A stretch of 64,000 nt of DNA, from the NCBI RefSeq assembly GCF_900107585.1, contig NZ_FNQM01000003.1, forward strand, positions 124,001-188,000, in the 5' to 3' direction. This DNA is from Rubrimonas cliftonensis. GTDB lineage: Bacteria; Pseudomonadota; Alphaproteobacteria; Rhodobacterales; Rhodobacteraceae. Shown here piece by piece: positions 27,261 through 39,007 of this stretch. A model generated the notes under the pieces. It did no database searches. It was given only the letters and a program-made list of their open reading frames with translations, and was not told the DNA's origin. Each line of letters begins with the position of its first letter. Position 1 is the first letter of the stretch. The position numbers were made by a program, and so were the translations under genes.

Positions 27261-28402
27261 TCAGGGGCGGCAGGCGACGAGCGCAGCCTCCAGCGCCGCC
27301 CTCTCCAGCGGCACGGGGGCGCCCTTCATCGACGAGGAAAGCGCGGCGGCCTTCGCCACGTCGGCCTCCGCGCCGGCGATGTCGATGCGGGGCAGGCCCT
27401 CGGCGTCGGCGAAGGCGGCGAGCGTCTCCCACCCCTGCGCAGGATCGCCGCCGAGCGTCGCCGCGATCCAGCCGCGGACCTCGCGGCAGCGCGGGGCGAT
27501 GGGGTGATCGGCGGGCAGCGCGGCCTCGGTCGCGGCCAGCACCGGCCCGGCGAGGCGGCCGCAGATCGCGCCATGGGCCAGCGTCGTGCGCCCGCCGATC
27601 ACGCCCGCCAGCCCGTGCACCGCGCCGAGCTTCGCGTTTGCGAGCGCGAGGCCGCCGCAGAGGCTGGTGAAGGCCATGTCGGCGCGGGCGCGGGCGCCGG
27701 CGGAACCGCCCTCCCCCGCCAGCAGCCGCGGCAGCGCCGCGAAGCCGCGCGGGATCGCGTCGCGGCAGAGCGCGTCGGTCAGCGGGTTGGCCATGCGCGA
27801 CAGGTAGGGCTCGATCACCTGCACGACGGCGTCGAGCCCGGAGGCGAGCGCGACGGCGCGCGGCAGGCCGATGAGCAGGTCGGGGTCCACCAGCGCCAGC
27901 TTCGGCAGCAGGCGCGCGTCGCGCAGCGAGACCTTGCGGCCATGCTCGGGCGCGCCGAGCACCGCGTTGGCCGTGACCTCGGCGCCGGTCCCCGCGGTGG
28001 TGGGAACGGCGATCAGCGGCAAGGGCTCGCCGGCCAGCGGCAGGCCGCGGCCGACGACCTCGAGATGGTCGAGCGGGTCGCGCGCCTGCGCCAGCCCGGC
28101 GACCGCCTTGGCGAGATCGAGCGCCGCGCCGCCGCCGACGCCGATCACCAGATCCGCCCCGAAGCCGCGCGCCGCCGCGACGGCGGCCTCCGCGTCGGCC
28201 ACGGTCGGCTCGCCCGCGCAGGCGTGCGCCAGCGCCGCCACGCCGCTGTCGGCGAGCCCCTCGACGAGCCACGCCGCCCGCGCCGGCGTCGCGCCGGTCA
28301 CGACGAAAGCGCGGGCGCCCATCGTCGGCGCCGCCGCCAGCGCCTGCGCCGCGACGCCGGGCCCGAAGGCGATGCGCGTCGCCGTGGCGAAGCCGAACGG
28401 CG

Positions 28403-28406
<4 letters not shown>
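27261..28406 (-). CDS. Iron-containing alcohol dehydrogenase / maleylacetate reductase family
   Basis: A 381-aa oxidoreductase. The nucleotide-binding motif is [16 protein letters not shown] (residues 89-104), followed by [12 protein letters not shown]. Metal-site positions read Asp192, Gln196 ([10 protein letters not shown]), His264 (AVHGLAG) and His278 (LAHGA); Gln196 replaces the first His of classical members such as FucO. The GTG start overlaps the glpK stop (GTGA), so both are translated together. A role with glycerol, dihydroxyacetone or a related C3 alcohol is a reasonable inference. True maleylacetate reduction is not supported by context. Confidence 0.8.
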
Positions 28407-29887
<1,481 letters not shown>

Positions 29888-30202
29888 GGAGCGTCTCCCC
29901 TAGGATGCCGTCGTCCTCGCGCGGGCGCCGATCGCGGCCCCGGGCGCGGGGCCGGGCGCGCGGTGGCGGGAGCATCGCGCCGCCCTCCGCATGGCCCGGC
30001 GCGCGCAGTATAGCGGCGGCGTCGCCGGGCGCCATGAGGGCGGCGGCGGACCGGGAGCGGCGGCGGGCCGGGGCGCCCGGCGACGCTCCCCCCGCGCAGC
30101 GCGCCGTGTCCCCGCGCACGCGCCCCTCGCGTCCCACTGCGCCCACGCCGCCTCGCACGCGCGGCGCGCACCCCGGTCGACCAGGGCGCCGCGGGGAGCG
30201 TT
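29888..30202 (-). other. Very GC-rich gap upstream of glpK; no gene seen
   Basis: About 315 bp of almost pure G/C runs. Frames are open by composition but give Arg/Ala/Gly-rich shadows. It presumably carries the glpK promoter. The only clearly less GC-rich spot is AGTATAGCG near 30008, where a minus-strand -10 could lie. Nothing else could be identified. Confidence 0.4.
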
Positions 30203-32578
30203 TCAGGCGAGGGGAACGGGCCGGCGGTAGCGCAGTTCGTAGAGCCGCCGCAGCGCGCGCAGCATCAGCCATGCGCTGGACAGGCCGAAGAGCCCGGCGC
30301 TGAGCACGCTGTAGAGGATGCTGTCGAGCGCGCTGAAGCCCCATGCCTCCTCGGGCGCCGGCCTCGCGAGCCGGGCGCGCAGCACGTCGAGGTCCTTGAG
30401 GTCGGGGTCGATGTCCTGCATCGCAGCGGCGGTCGGGCCGATCCAGTCGGGCCCGAGGGCCGCCGCGGCGCGGCCGACCTGCATCACGGCCTGCCGGCGC
30501 GCGACGGCTGCGCCGTCATTGTCGGCCACCGCGAAATAGGCCTGCGGCGCGCCGTCCCACGCCGTCCGCAGCGCGCCCTTCACCCTGTCGAGCGCCTCCT
30601 CAGCCGAGAGATTCTCACCCGTGTCGAGCGCGCGCACGCGCTCGATGGGCGCGGCGACCGCCTGCGCGACGGTCCGCTCCATCATCTCGACGCGCGCATC
30701 GGTCCCGGCGGCGGCCTCGCGGTAGCCGAGCGCGTCCATCGCGACGAAGCAGAGCACGGCGAGGCCCACCGCGTTTGCGGCGAGGATGACCTGTCCGCGG
30801 CGCGGGTCTCCGGGCGGCCTCTCCTGCCGGTCCCGCCACGCCGAGTTGGAGACGTGGTCGTAGATCAGCGCCATCATGCAGGCGTGGAAGCCGCCGAGGA
30901 CGGCGAACATGAGCGCCGCCCAGAACTGCCCCGCCACGCCGGCGTCGCCGAGCGAGACGTAGTCGTTGAACACCTGATGGAAGTCGAGCTCGCCGCCGTG
31001 GCTGCGGACGTGGGAGACATGCCCCCACATGCGGCTGAACATCAGGTAGGTCGCCATCGAGATCGCCGAGACGAACCAGGCGTTGATGAACAGGAAGACG
31101 TATTGCAGCGTCGGAAACACGTTGTCGGGGTCGAAGGCGTTGCGCCATGCGTTGCGCGCGGCGGCGGACTGGCGCGCGCTCCAGGTCAGGAAGCTGGACG
31201 GGCCGTAGTTCACGAGAATCCCCATCGCCCAGAGCGCCCCGGCGCCCATCGCGGAGGTGTTCGGGAACGGGTTCACGCCCGAGGCGTGGCCGATCGCGCC
31301 GATGGCGAACATCAGCGACGCCATGATGAGCAGCGCGCGGAGAAGGATGTCCGCCTGCGGCGCGCGGGCGCCGCGCTCGGCCTCGGCGCGGAAGATCAGC
31401 TCACGCAGGAGGTTGGCCACCGCGTTGTCGCGGCCCGGCGTCGTGTCGGCGCGCTCGGCGTAGAGCGCGAGCAGGGCGCAGACGTCCTCCACGGCCTCCA
31501 CCGCGCGGTCGCCGAGCGCGCGCCAGCGCGCCTCGAGCGCCCGGCCGTCGGCGAGGATGGCCCCGTCGGCCACCGCAACGGGCGGCGCGCCCTCTGCGCC
31601 CCTCACGGTCATCGGGAGCGCGGCGCCCTGCTCTGCGTCCTCGACCTTCGCCTCGCGCGTTGGCCGCCGGGAGCCATGGCGCTCCGCGAGGTCGGCCAGA
31701 TCCTCGATCAGCGCCGTGACCGCCGGCACGATCTCCAGCTCCAGCCGCTTGAACTCGTTGCGCACGGTCCATGACGGCCATTCCGGCGCCGCCCGGCCCC
31801 AGGCCTGGAACGCGAAGAGCTTCAGCACCGCCTGCTCGATGCGGTCGACGCCGGGCCCGTCGCCCAGCGCCTCGCGCATCGCGCCCAGCACAATGCGCAG
31901 GCGCTGCGCCTCGGCGCCGCCGACGCGGAGATCGCCCATGTCGTCGGGTTCGATGCGCACCTGGAGCAGCAGGTCGGTGAACTCGTGGAAATGCGCCGGC
32001 ACGCCGATCATCCGGTGCGCCAGCTCGCGCATCCGCTTCTCGATGCGGCTGAGGATCGGCGAGCTGGGCATCAGCCCCACCAGCATCAGCGCGAAGAAGA
32101 GCGGCGCGGAGGCGCCGTCGAACTCCGCCAGCGCGCCGGAAGCCTCACCGCCCGGCGAGAGGAGCTGGAGCGCGGAGGCGCCGCCGAGGCTCAGCAGCGT
32201 GTAGCCCAGCAGCAGCAGGCCGGCGTAGAAGGCAAAGCCGCGGGCGAAGACGGCGCGGCTGCGGAGCTGGTCGGGCGCGAACATCTCCACCAGCCGGGCG
32301 CGCCGCTGGGCGACGCTGCCGACGTCGAGCGGCCGGTTGAGCTGCTCGCGCGCGAAGGCGAGGATCACGAACACGCCGAGCGCGTAGCCGAGCGTCCAGG
32401 CGCTGTCGATGCCGAGCAGTCTGGCGATGGTCGCCTGCGTCTCGACGACGTTTCGGGGCGTCGGGTCGCCGGCGAGCTGGGCCGACGCGGGCGAAGCCGC
32501 CAGAAGCGTGGCGGCCAAGAGCGCAGCCGCCGTGCGCGACCACCGCTCCGCTTCGACGAAGGCGGCGCGGCCTGTCAT
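30203..32578 (-). CDS. Large polytopic membrane protein of unknown function
   Basis: I do not recognise this 791-aa protein. It has a cleavable signal-like N-terminus ending near ASPASAQ (about residue 34). Hydrophobic segments lie at about 61-77, 112-135, 157-173, 411-430, 441-463, 491-514, 550-574, 597-616 and 753-775. A soluble block at about 180-410 has a helical, charged character. A second block at about 620-750 contains VEMMERTVAQAVAAPIERV and probably lies outside the membrane. No ATPase, kinase or transporter signature is seen. It follows a 38-aa exported-peptide gene by 16 nt and has GAGGCGG as ribosome site. It lies between glpV and glpK on the same strand. Confidence 0.8.
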   Translation of the reverse strand: MTGRAAFVEAERWSRTAAALLAATLLAASPASAQLAGDPTPRNVVETQATIARLLGIDSAWTLGYALGVFVILAFAREQLNRPLDVGSVAQRRARLVEMFAPDQLRSRAVFARGFAFYAGLLLLGYTLLSLGGASALQLLSPGGEASGALAEFDGASAPLFFALMLVGLMPSSPILSRIEKRMRELAHRMIGVPAHFHEFTDLLLQVRIEPDDMGDLRVGGAEAQRLRIVLGAMREALGDGPGVDRIEQAVLKLFAFQAWGRAAPEWPSWTVRNEFKRLELEIVPAVTALIEDLADLAERHGSRRPTREAKVEDAEQGAALPMTVRGAEGAPPVAVADGAILADGRALEARWRALGDRAVEAVEDVCALLALYAERADTTPGRDNAVANLLRELIFRAEAERGARAPQADILLRALLIMASLMFAIGAIGHASGVNPFPNTSAMGAGALWAMGILVNYGPSSFLTWSARQSAAARNAWRNAFDPDNVFPTLQYVFLFINAWFVSAISMATYLMFSRMWGHVSHVRSHGGELDFHQVFNDYVSLGDAGVAGQFWAALMFAVLGGFHACMMALIYDHVSNSAWRDRQERPPGDPRRGQVILAANAVGLAVLCFVAMDALGYREAAAGTDARVEMMERTVAQAVAAPIERVRALDTGENLSAEEALDRVKGALRTAWDGAPQAYFAVADNDGAAVARRQAVMQVGRAAAALGPDWIGPTAAAMQDIDPDLKDLDVLRARLARPAPEEAWGFSALDSILYSVLSAGLFGLSSAWLMLRALRRLYELRYRRPVPLA

Positions 32579-32594
32579 GGCGCGACCGCCTCGT

Positions 32595-32711
32595 TCAGGT
32601 GCAGGTCTGGATTTTCGGGTTGCAGGGGTTGTACTGCCCCGGCGCGACGTCCGCGGGCGGGACCACCACTCCCGAAACGACCACGAAAGCGAGGACCATC
32701 AGCGTGCGCAT
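32595..32711 (-). CDS. Small exported peptide (38 aa)
   Basis: A short gene with strong start signals: ATG at 32711 with AGGAG 9 nt upstream. Residues 1-19 are a hydrophobic signal-like segment (MRTLMVLAFVVVSGVVVPP), followed by a short tail with two cysteines (GQYNPCNPKIQTCT). Because the tail is only about 15-20 residues it could be membrane-held or released. It precedes the 791-aa membrane protein by 16 nt, so they are probably one unit. No known family is recognised. Confidence 0.6.
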   Translation of the reverse strand: MRTLMVLAFVVVSGVVVPPADVAPGQYNPCNPKIQTCT

Positions 32712-32826
32712 GACGTCATCTCCTCAGAATTGCGGCTAAAGGATGACGCAATTCGAGCGTGCAATCAAACGATTTTAACGATTTGCAGGGTCGGCTTGAA
32801 GCGCATCGGCCAGCCGTCGCAGGAGG
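32712..32826 (-). promoter_or_regulatory. Putative promoter of the peptide/membrane-protein unit
   Basis: An AT-richer stretch upstream of the small peptide gene. It has a direct repeat AACGATTT at 32768-32775 and 32777-32784 (plus-strand reading), 9 bp apart, and on the minus strand a TTGATT hexamer just downstream of it. This suggests the unit has its own regulated promoter after the glpV hairpin. Confidence 0.4.
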
Positions 32827-32854
32827 CGCGCGGCCGGTCGAAACCGGCCGCGCG
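32827..32854 (-). terminator. Hairpin terminator after glpV
   Basis: Perfect 12-bp stem CGCGCGGCCGGT / ACCGGCCGCGCG with a 4-nt loop that reads TTCG on the transcribed strand, a very stable tetraloop. It lies 6 nt after the glpV stop. No U tract follows, so it may terminate poorly or protect the mRNA 3' end. Confidence 0.6.
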
Positions 32855-32860
32855 GAACGC

Positions 32861-34573
32861 TCAGTTGCTCTCGGACCAGCTCTTCACGAGCTCGTCATAG
32901 CCGATGGTCACCGGCGTCGGATCCTCGTTGTCGAGCTTCGGCTTCGGCGAGCCCGGCTGGCTCAGCCAGTATTCGGGATCACGCTCCTCGTTCAGCTTCG
33001 GGCCGATGTCGCCCTGCACGCCGGCGCGCTCGAGACGGCTCATCACCTGCTCCTGCGCGGCGCAGAGGGCGTCCAGCGCCTCCTGGGCCGTCTTGGCGCC
33101 CGAGGAGGCGTCGCCGATGTTCTGCCACCAGAGCTGGGCGAGCTTGGGGTAGTCCGGCACGTTGGTGCCCGTGGGCGACCAGCGCACGCGGGCCGGCGAG
33201 CGGTAGAACTCCACGAGGCCGCCGAGCTTCGGCGCGCGCTCGGTGAAGCTATCGTGCTCGATGGTGGACTCGCGGATGAAGGTCAGCCCGGTGTGGGACT
33301 TCTTCACGTCCACGGTCTTCGACACGGTGAACTGCGCGTAGAGCCATGCGGCCTTGGCGCGGTCGAGGGGCGTGGACTTCATCAGCGTCCAGGAGCCGGC
33401 GTCCTGGTAGCCGACCTTCATGCCGTCTTCCCAATAGGCGCCGTGCGGGCTGGGGGCCATGCGCCACTTGGGGTTGCCTGCCTCGTCCACGACCGGGATG
33501 CCGTCCTTGACCATGTCGGCGGTGAAGGCGGTGTACCAGAACATCTGCTGGGCGACCTGGCCCTGCGCCGGAACCGGGCCAGCCTCGGAGAACACCATGC
33601 CGGCCGCGGCGGGCGGGGCGTACTTCGTCAGCCAGTCGATGTACTTCTCGATCGCATAGACTGCAGCGGGCGAGTTGGTGGCGCCGCCGCGCGCGACGCA
33701 GGAGCCCGTGGGCTGCGAGTTCTCGTTGACGCGGATGCCCCATTCGTCGACCGGCAGGCCGTTCGGCTCGCCCTTGTCGCCCATGCCGGCCATCGACATC
33801 CACGCGTCGGTGAAGCGCCAGCCGAGCGAGGGATCCTTCTTGCCGTAGTCCATGTGGCCATAGACTTCGCCCTCGACGCCCATGTGGCTGAGGTCGCGCC
33901 CGGTGAAGAACTCCGCGATGTCCTCGTAGGCCGACCAGTTGTCGGGCACGCCGAGGTCGTAGCCATAGGCGGCGCGGAAGTCCTCCTGGTTCTTGGGGTC
34001 GTTGAACCAGTCGTAGCGGAACCAGTAGAGGTTCGCGAACTGCTGGGTCGGCAGCTGGTAGAGCTTGCCGTCCGGGCCGGTGGTGAAGCTGGCGCCCACG
34101 AAGTCCGCGACGTCGAGGCTCGGAAGCGTGACGTCGGCGCCCTCGCCGGCCATCCAGTCGGTCAGGTTGCGGACCTGCTGGTAGCGCCAGTGGGTGCCGA
34201 TCAGGTCGCTGTCGTTCACATAGGCGTCATAGACGTTCTGGCCGGTCTGCATCTGCGTCTGCAGCTTCTCGACCACGTCGCCCTCGCCGATCAGGTCATG
34301 CGTGACCTGGATGCCGGTGATCTCGCTGAACGCGCGGGCCAGCACGTTGGCCTCGTACTCATGCGTCGCGATGGTCTCGGACACCACGTTGATCGACATG
34401 CCGGCGAAGGGCTTCGCGGCTTCGGCGAACCACTCCAGCTCCGCCTTCTGCTCGGCTTCGGACAGGGCGGAGGGCTGGAACTCGGGCAGCCACTTCGCGA
34501 TGGCCTCCTCGTTGGCCCAGGCCCCGCCTGCGGTGAGCGCCAGAACGGCGGCGCCGCTCAAAAGTCTCGTCAT
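32861..34573 (-). CDS. glpV: Glycerol ABC transporter substrate-binding protein GlpV
   Basis: A 570-aa periplasmic binding protein. The signal peptide is MTRLLSGAAVLALTAGGAWA. The mature part begins NEEAIAKWLPEFQPSALS and is much longer than ordinary sugar-binding proteins, as is GlpV of the Rhizobium leguminosarum glycerol importer. Gene order glpD - glpS - glpT - glpP - glpQ - DUF2160 - glpV is that of the rhizobial glp operon. A hairpin and a strong GGGAGG ribosome site precede it, which would favour the high output needed for a binding protein. Confidence 0.9.
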   Translation of the reverse strand: MTRLLSGAAVLALTAGGAWANEEAIAKWLPEFQPSALSEAEQKAELEWFAEAAKPFAGMSINVVSETIATHEYEANVLARAFSEITGIQVTHDLIGEGDVVEKLQTQMQTGQNVYDAYVNDSDLIGTHWRYQQVRNLTDWMAGEGADVTLPSLDVADFVGASFTTGPDGKLYQLPTQQFANLYWFRYDWFNDPKNQEDFRAAYGYDLGVPDNWSAYEDIAEFFTGRDLSHMGVEGEVYGHMDYGKKDPSLGWRFTDAWMSMAGMGDKGEPNGLPVDEWGIRVNENSQPTGSCVARGGATNSPAAVYAIEKYIDWLTKYAPPAAAGMVFSEAGPVPAQGQVAQQMFWYTAFTADMVKDGIPVVDEAGNPKWRMAPSPHGAYWEDGMKVGYQDAGSWTLMKSTPLDRAKAAWLYAQFTVSKTVDVKKSHTGLTFIRESTIEHDSFTERAPKLGGLVEFYRSPARVRWSPTGTNVPDYPKLAQLWWQNIGDASSGAKTAQEALDALCAAQEQVMSRLERAGVQGDIGPKLNEERDPEYWLSQPGSPKPKLDNEDPTPVTIGYDELVKSWSESN

Positions 34574-34600
34574 TGATCGCCTCCCATAGCGTTGAAGTCT

Positions 34601-34621
34601 CCCCGGCCTTTCCGGACGGGG
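34601..34621 (-). other. Imperfect hairpin between DUF2160 and glpV
   Basis: CCCCG (34601-34605) pairs with CGGGG (34617-34621), with two more GC pairs inside. It lies about 13 nt after the DUF2160 stop and 28 nt before glpV, so it may stabilise or process the glpV message. Confidence 0.4.
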
Positions 34622-34634
34622 TTTTTCTCTTCCC

Positions 34635-35059
34635 TCAGACCCAGCGGAACACCGCCGCGGCGTAGAGAAGCGAAACCGATAGTCCGCCCCAGAGCGGCGC
34701 GCCGAACAGCGCCAGCCAGCCGAGGCAGATGAAAGCGGAGCCCAGGAGCGACAGGAACAGCCGGTCGCCGGGGGTCGTCTCGATGCGCAGCACGCCGACG
34801 CGCGGCGTCTCCGGCGCCACGGCGCCCCACACGATCATCGCGAGCAGCAGCGCCGCGATCACGCCGAAGAACAACGCCCCTGCCCCGGTCCACGCCATCC
34901 ACGAGCCGGGGCTCAGGTTCTGGGTGAAGTCGGCGCCGGCCGTCGCCGCGCCCATGACCGCGCCCGCCTGCCCGCTCGCCGTCAGCGCGCCGAGCGCGAG
35001 CCCAAGCCCGACGCAGATCCACGAAGCGACGGCGGAGCCTTTCTGAACAGCGACAGCCA

Positions 35060-35060
<1 letters not shown>
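34635..35060 (-). CDS. DUF2160 small membrane protein of the glycerol importer operon
   Basis: A 141-aa protein with four hydrophobic segments (about 12-32, 50-72, 95-113 and 120-138) and the conserved-looking LFLSLLGSAFICLGWLALFG. The ATG at 35060 shares a base with the GlpQ stop (TGATG), so it is coupled to the permease. DUF2160 proteins regularly sit between glpQ and glpV; a role as an accessory membrane subunit is plausible but unproven. Confidence 0.83.
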
Positions 35061-35860
<800 letters not shown>

Positions 35861-35863
35861 GGC

Positions 35864-36738
<875 letters not shown>

Positions 36739-36739
<1 letters not shown>

Positions 36740-37818
36740 CACGCGGCCTCCCCTTCCACGAGCCAGCCGTCGGCGTAGACGTTGACAGCCTCGGGCGCGA
36801 AGCGGAGCCATTCGGCGTTCTCGGGAACGCTCTGGCCCTCCTGCGCGATGGCGTTGACCTCGACGCCGCCGATGGTGGCGCGCACGACGCGGTGGCGGCC
36901 GACGTCCTCGACGCGCGTCACGCTCACCGGCAGGCCGGGCCCGGTCTCGGCGACCGAGGCGAATTCCGGGCGGACGCCGATCTGCACCCTGCCCGAAAGC
37001 CTGCCGTAGCGCCGGGCGAGCGGCAGCGCGCAGCCCATGACATGCGCCATCGAGCCCTCCACCTCGGCGTCGAGCACGTTCATGCCCGGCGAGCCGATGA
37101 AGTAGCCGACGAAGGTGTGCGCCGGGCGCTCGAACAGTTCCGCCGGCGCGCCCACCTGCACCACCTCGCCATCGCTCATCACCACCACCTTGTCGGCGAA
37201 GGTCAGCGCCTCGGTCTGGTCATGGGTGACGTAGATCATCGTGTGGCCGAACTCGCGGTGCAGCGCCTTGAGCTGGGTGCGCAGCTCCCATTTCATGTGC
37301 GGGTCGATCACGGTCAGCGGCTCGTCGAACAGGATCGCCGAGACGTCCTCCCGCACCATGCCGCGGCCGAGCGAAATCTTCTGCTTGGCGTCGGCGGTCA
37401 GCCCCTGCGCGCGCTCGTCGAGGCGGTCTGCCAGCCCGATCATCTCGGCGACGGCCTTCACGCGGATGTCGACATATCTCGCGGCCGCGCGGCGGTTGCG
37501 CAGCGGGAAGGCGAGATTGTCGTAAACGGTCATGGTGTCGTAGACGACCGGGAACTGGAAGACCTGCGCGATGTTGCGCTTGGCCGTCGGGGCGCGCGTC
37601 ACGTCCTGCTCGCCGAACAGCACGCGGCCCTCGCTGGGGATCAGCAGGCCGGAGATGATGTTGAGCAGGGTGGACTTGCCGCAGCCCGACGGGCCGAGCA
37701 GCGCATAGGCCGCGCCGTCCTCCCACACATGGCTCATCGGCTTGAGCTGGTAGTCGTCGCGGTTCGCCGGGCGGCCGCCGTAGCAATGGCCGAGATTGTC
37801 GAGGGTGATCTTCGCCAT
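36739..37818 (-). CDS. glpT: Glycerol ABC transporter ATP-binding protein GlpT
   Basis: A 359-aa ATPase, one of two different ATPases in this importer. Walker [14 protein letters not shown], Walker B SAILFDEPLTVID and the H loop YVTHDQTEALTF are intact. The signature reads LTADAKQKISLGRGMV, in which LSGGQ is degenerate (LTADAKQ), a feature of this operon's ATPases. A C-terminal TOBE domain follows. Rhizobial GlpS and GlpT work as an asymmetric pair. Confidence 0.9.
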
Positions 37819-37821
37819 GGG

Positions 37822-38922
37822 TCAGGCCGCCGTCGCATAGGGGGCCGCGGCGGCGAGCGCGCCGCTCTCAGCGAAAAGATACAGGTGCCGCGGCTCGACG
37901 AAGACGCGCATCTCGGTGCCGAGCGGCGGTTCGTGCACGCCATGGGCCAGCGCCACCCAGCGGGCTGGCTCGCCGCCCGGCGGCCGCCAGTCGACATGCA
38001 CGAAGCTCTCCGAACCGGTGATCTCGGTCACGGCGACATGGGCGTTGAAGGCCATGGCGTCGGTCTCGGGCCGCGTGATGTGAAGATGGTTGGGGCGGAA
38101 GCCGGCCATGTAGCGGCCGTCCGGCGCCGACGAGAGCGGCCCGGCGGGGAACGCGCCCGTCCCGAAGTCGAGGCTCTGGCCCGACTTTCTCACCGGCGCG
38201 AAGTTCATCGGCGGGTCGCTGAAGACGCGGGCGGTGGTGGCGTCCACCGGTGCGCGATAGACCTCCGGCGTCGGGCCGATCTGGGTCACGCGGCCCTCGT
38301 GCAGGCAGGCGGTGTTCCCGCCGAGCAGCAGCGCCTCGTGCGGCTCGGTGGTGGCGTAGACGAAGATCGCGCCGCTGTCGGCGAAGATGCGCGGCAGCTC
38401 CGCGCGCAACTCTTCGCGCAGCTTGTAGTCGAGGTTGGCGAGCGGCTCGTCGAGCAGCACCAGCGTCGCCTCCTTCACCAGCGCGCGCGCCAGCGCGCAG
38501 CGCTGCTGCTGGCCGCCGGAAAGCTCCAGCGGGCGCTTGCGCAGCTGCACCTCGTCGAGCCTGACCAGCCCCGCCGCCTGGCGCACGCGCCGGTCGATCT
38601 CTCCCGAGGCGAGGCCCTTGATGCGCAGCGGCGAGGCGATGTTGTCGTAGACCGTCGCCGCCGGATAGTTGATGAACTGCTGGTAGACCATCGCGACGTT
38701 GCGATCCTGCACGCGCAACCGCGTCACGTCGCGCCCGTCGAACAGGATGCGGCCTGCGTCGGGGCGGTCGAGCCCGGCCATCAGCCGCATCAGCGAAGTC
38801 TTGCCGGCGAGCGTCGGCCCGAGCAGCACGGTCATGCCGCCGCGCTCAAGCGTCAGGTCTGTCGGATGGATATGGGTCTCGGCGCCCGAGACCTTGGTCA
38901 CGCCCTGCAGCGTCAGCGCCAT
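37822..38922 (-). CDS. glpS: Glycerol ABC transporter ATP-binding protein GlpS
   Basis: A 366-aa ATPase. Walker A is the unusual GPTLAGKTSLMRL, the signature is canonical ([16 protein letters not shown]), and Walker B reads LVLLDEPLANLD. The H-loop region reads YATTEPHEALLLG, with Thr-Glu-Pro where His-Asp is usual. Together with GlpT (good Walker A, poor signature) it would form one consensus and one degenerate ATP site. Its start is 85 bp from glpD. Confidence 0.9.
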   Translation of the reverse strand: MALTLQGVTKVSGAETHIHPTDLTLERGGMTVLLGPTLAGKTSLMRLMAGLDRPDAGRILFDGRDVTRLRVQDRNVAMVYQQFINYPAATVYDNIASPLRIKGLASGEIDRRVRQAAGLVRLDEVQLRKRPLELSGGQQQRCALARALVKEATLVLLDEPLANLDYKLREELRAELPRIFADSGAIFVYATTEPHEALLLGGNTACLHEGRVTQIGPTPEVYRAPVDATTARVFSDPPMNFAPVRKSGQSLDFGTGAFPAGPLSSAPDGRYMAGFRPNHLHITRPETDAMAFNAHVAVTEITGSESFVHVDWRPPGGEPARWVALAHGVHEPPLGTEMRVFVEPRHLYLFAESGALAAAAPYATAA

Positions 38923-39007
38923 GGACGTAGCCCCCCTTCTTGCTTTTGTTGTTGCTTGTGAGTTGGCTAGTCTAGGCCAGCCACGCAGCGCCCGTCATCC
39001 TGTGCCG

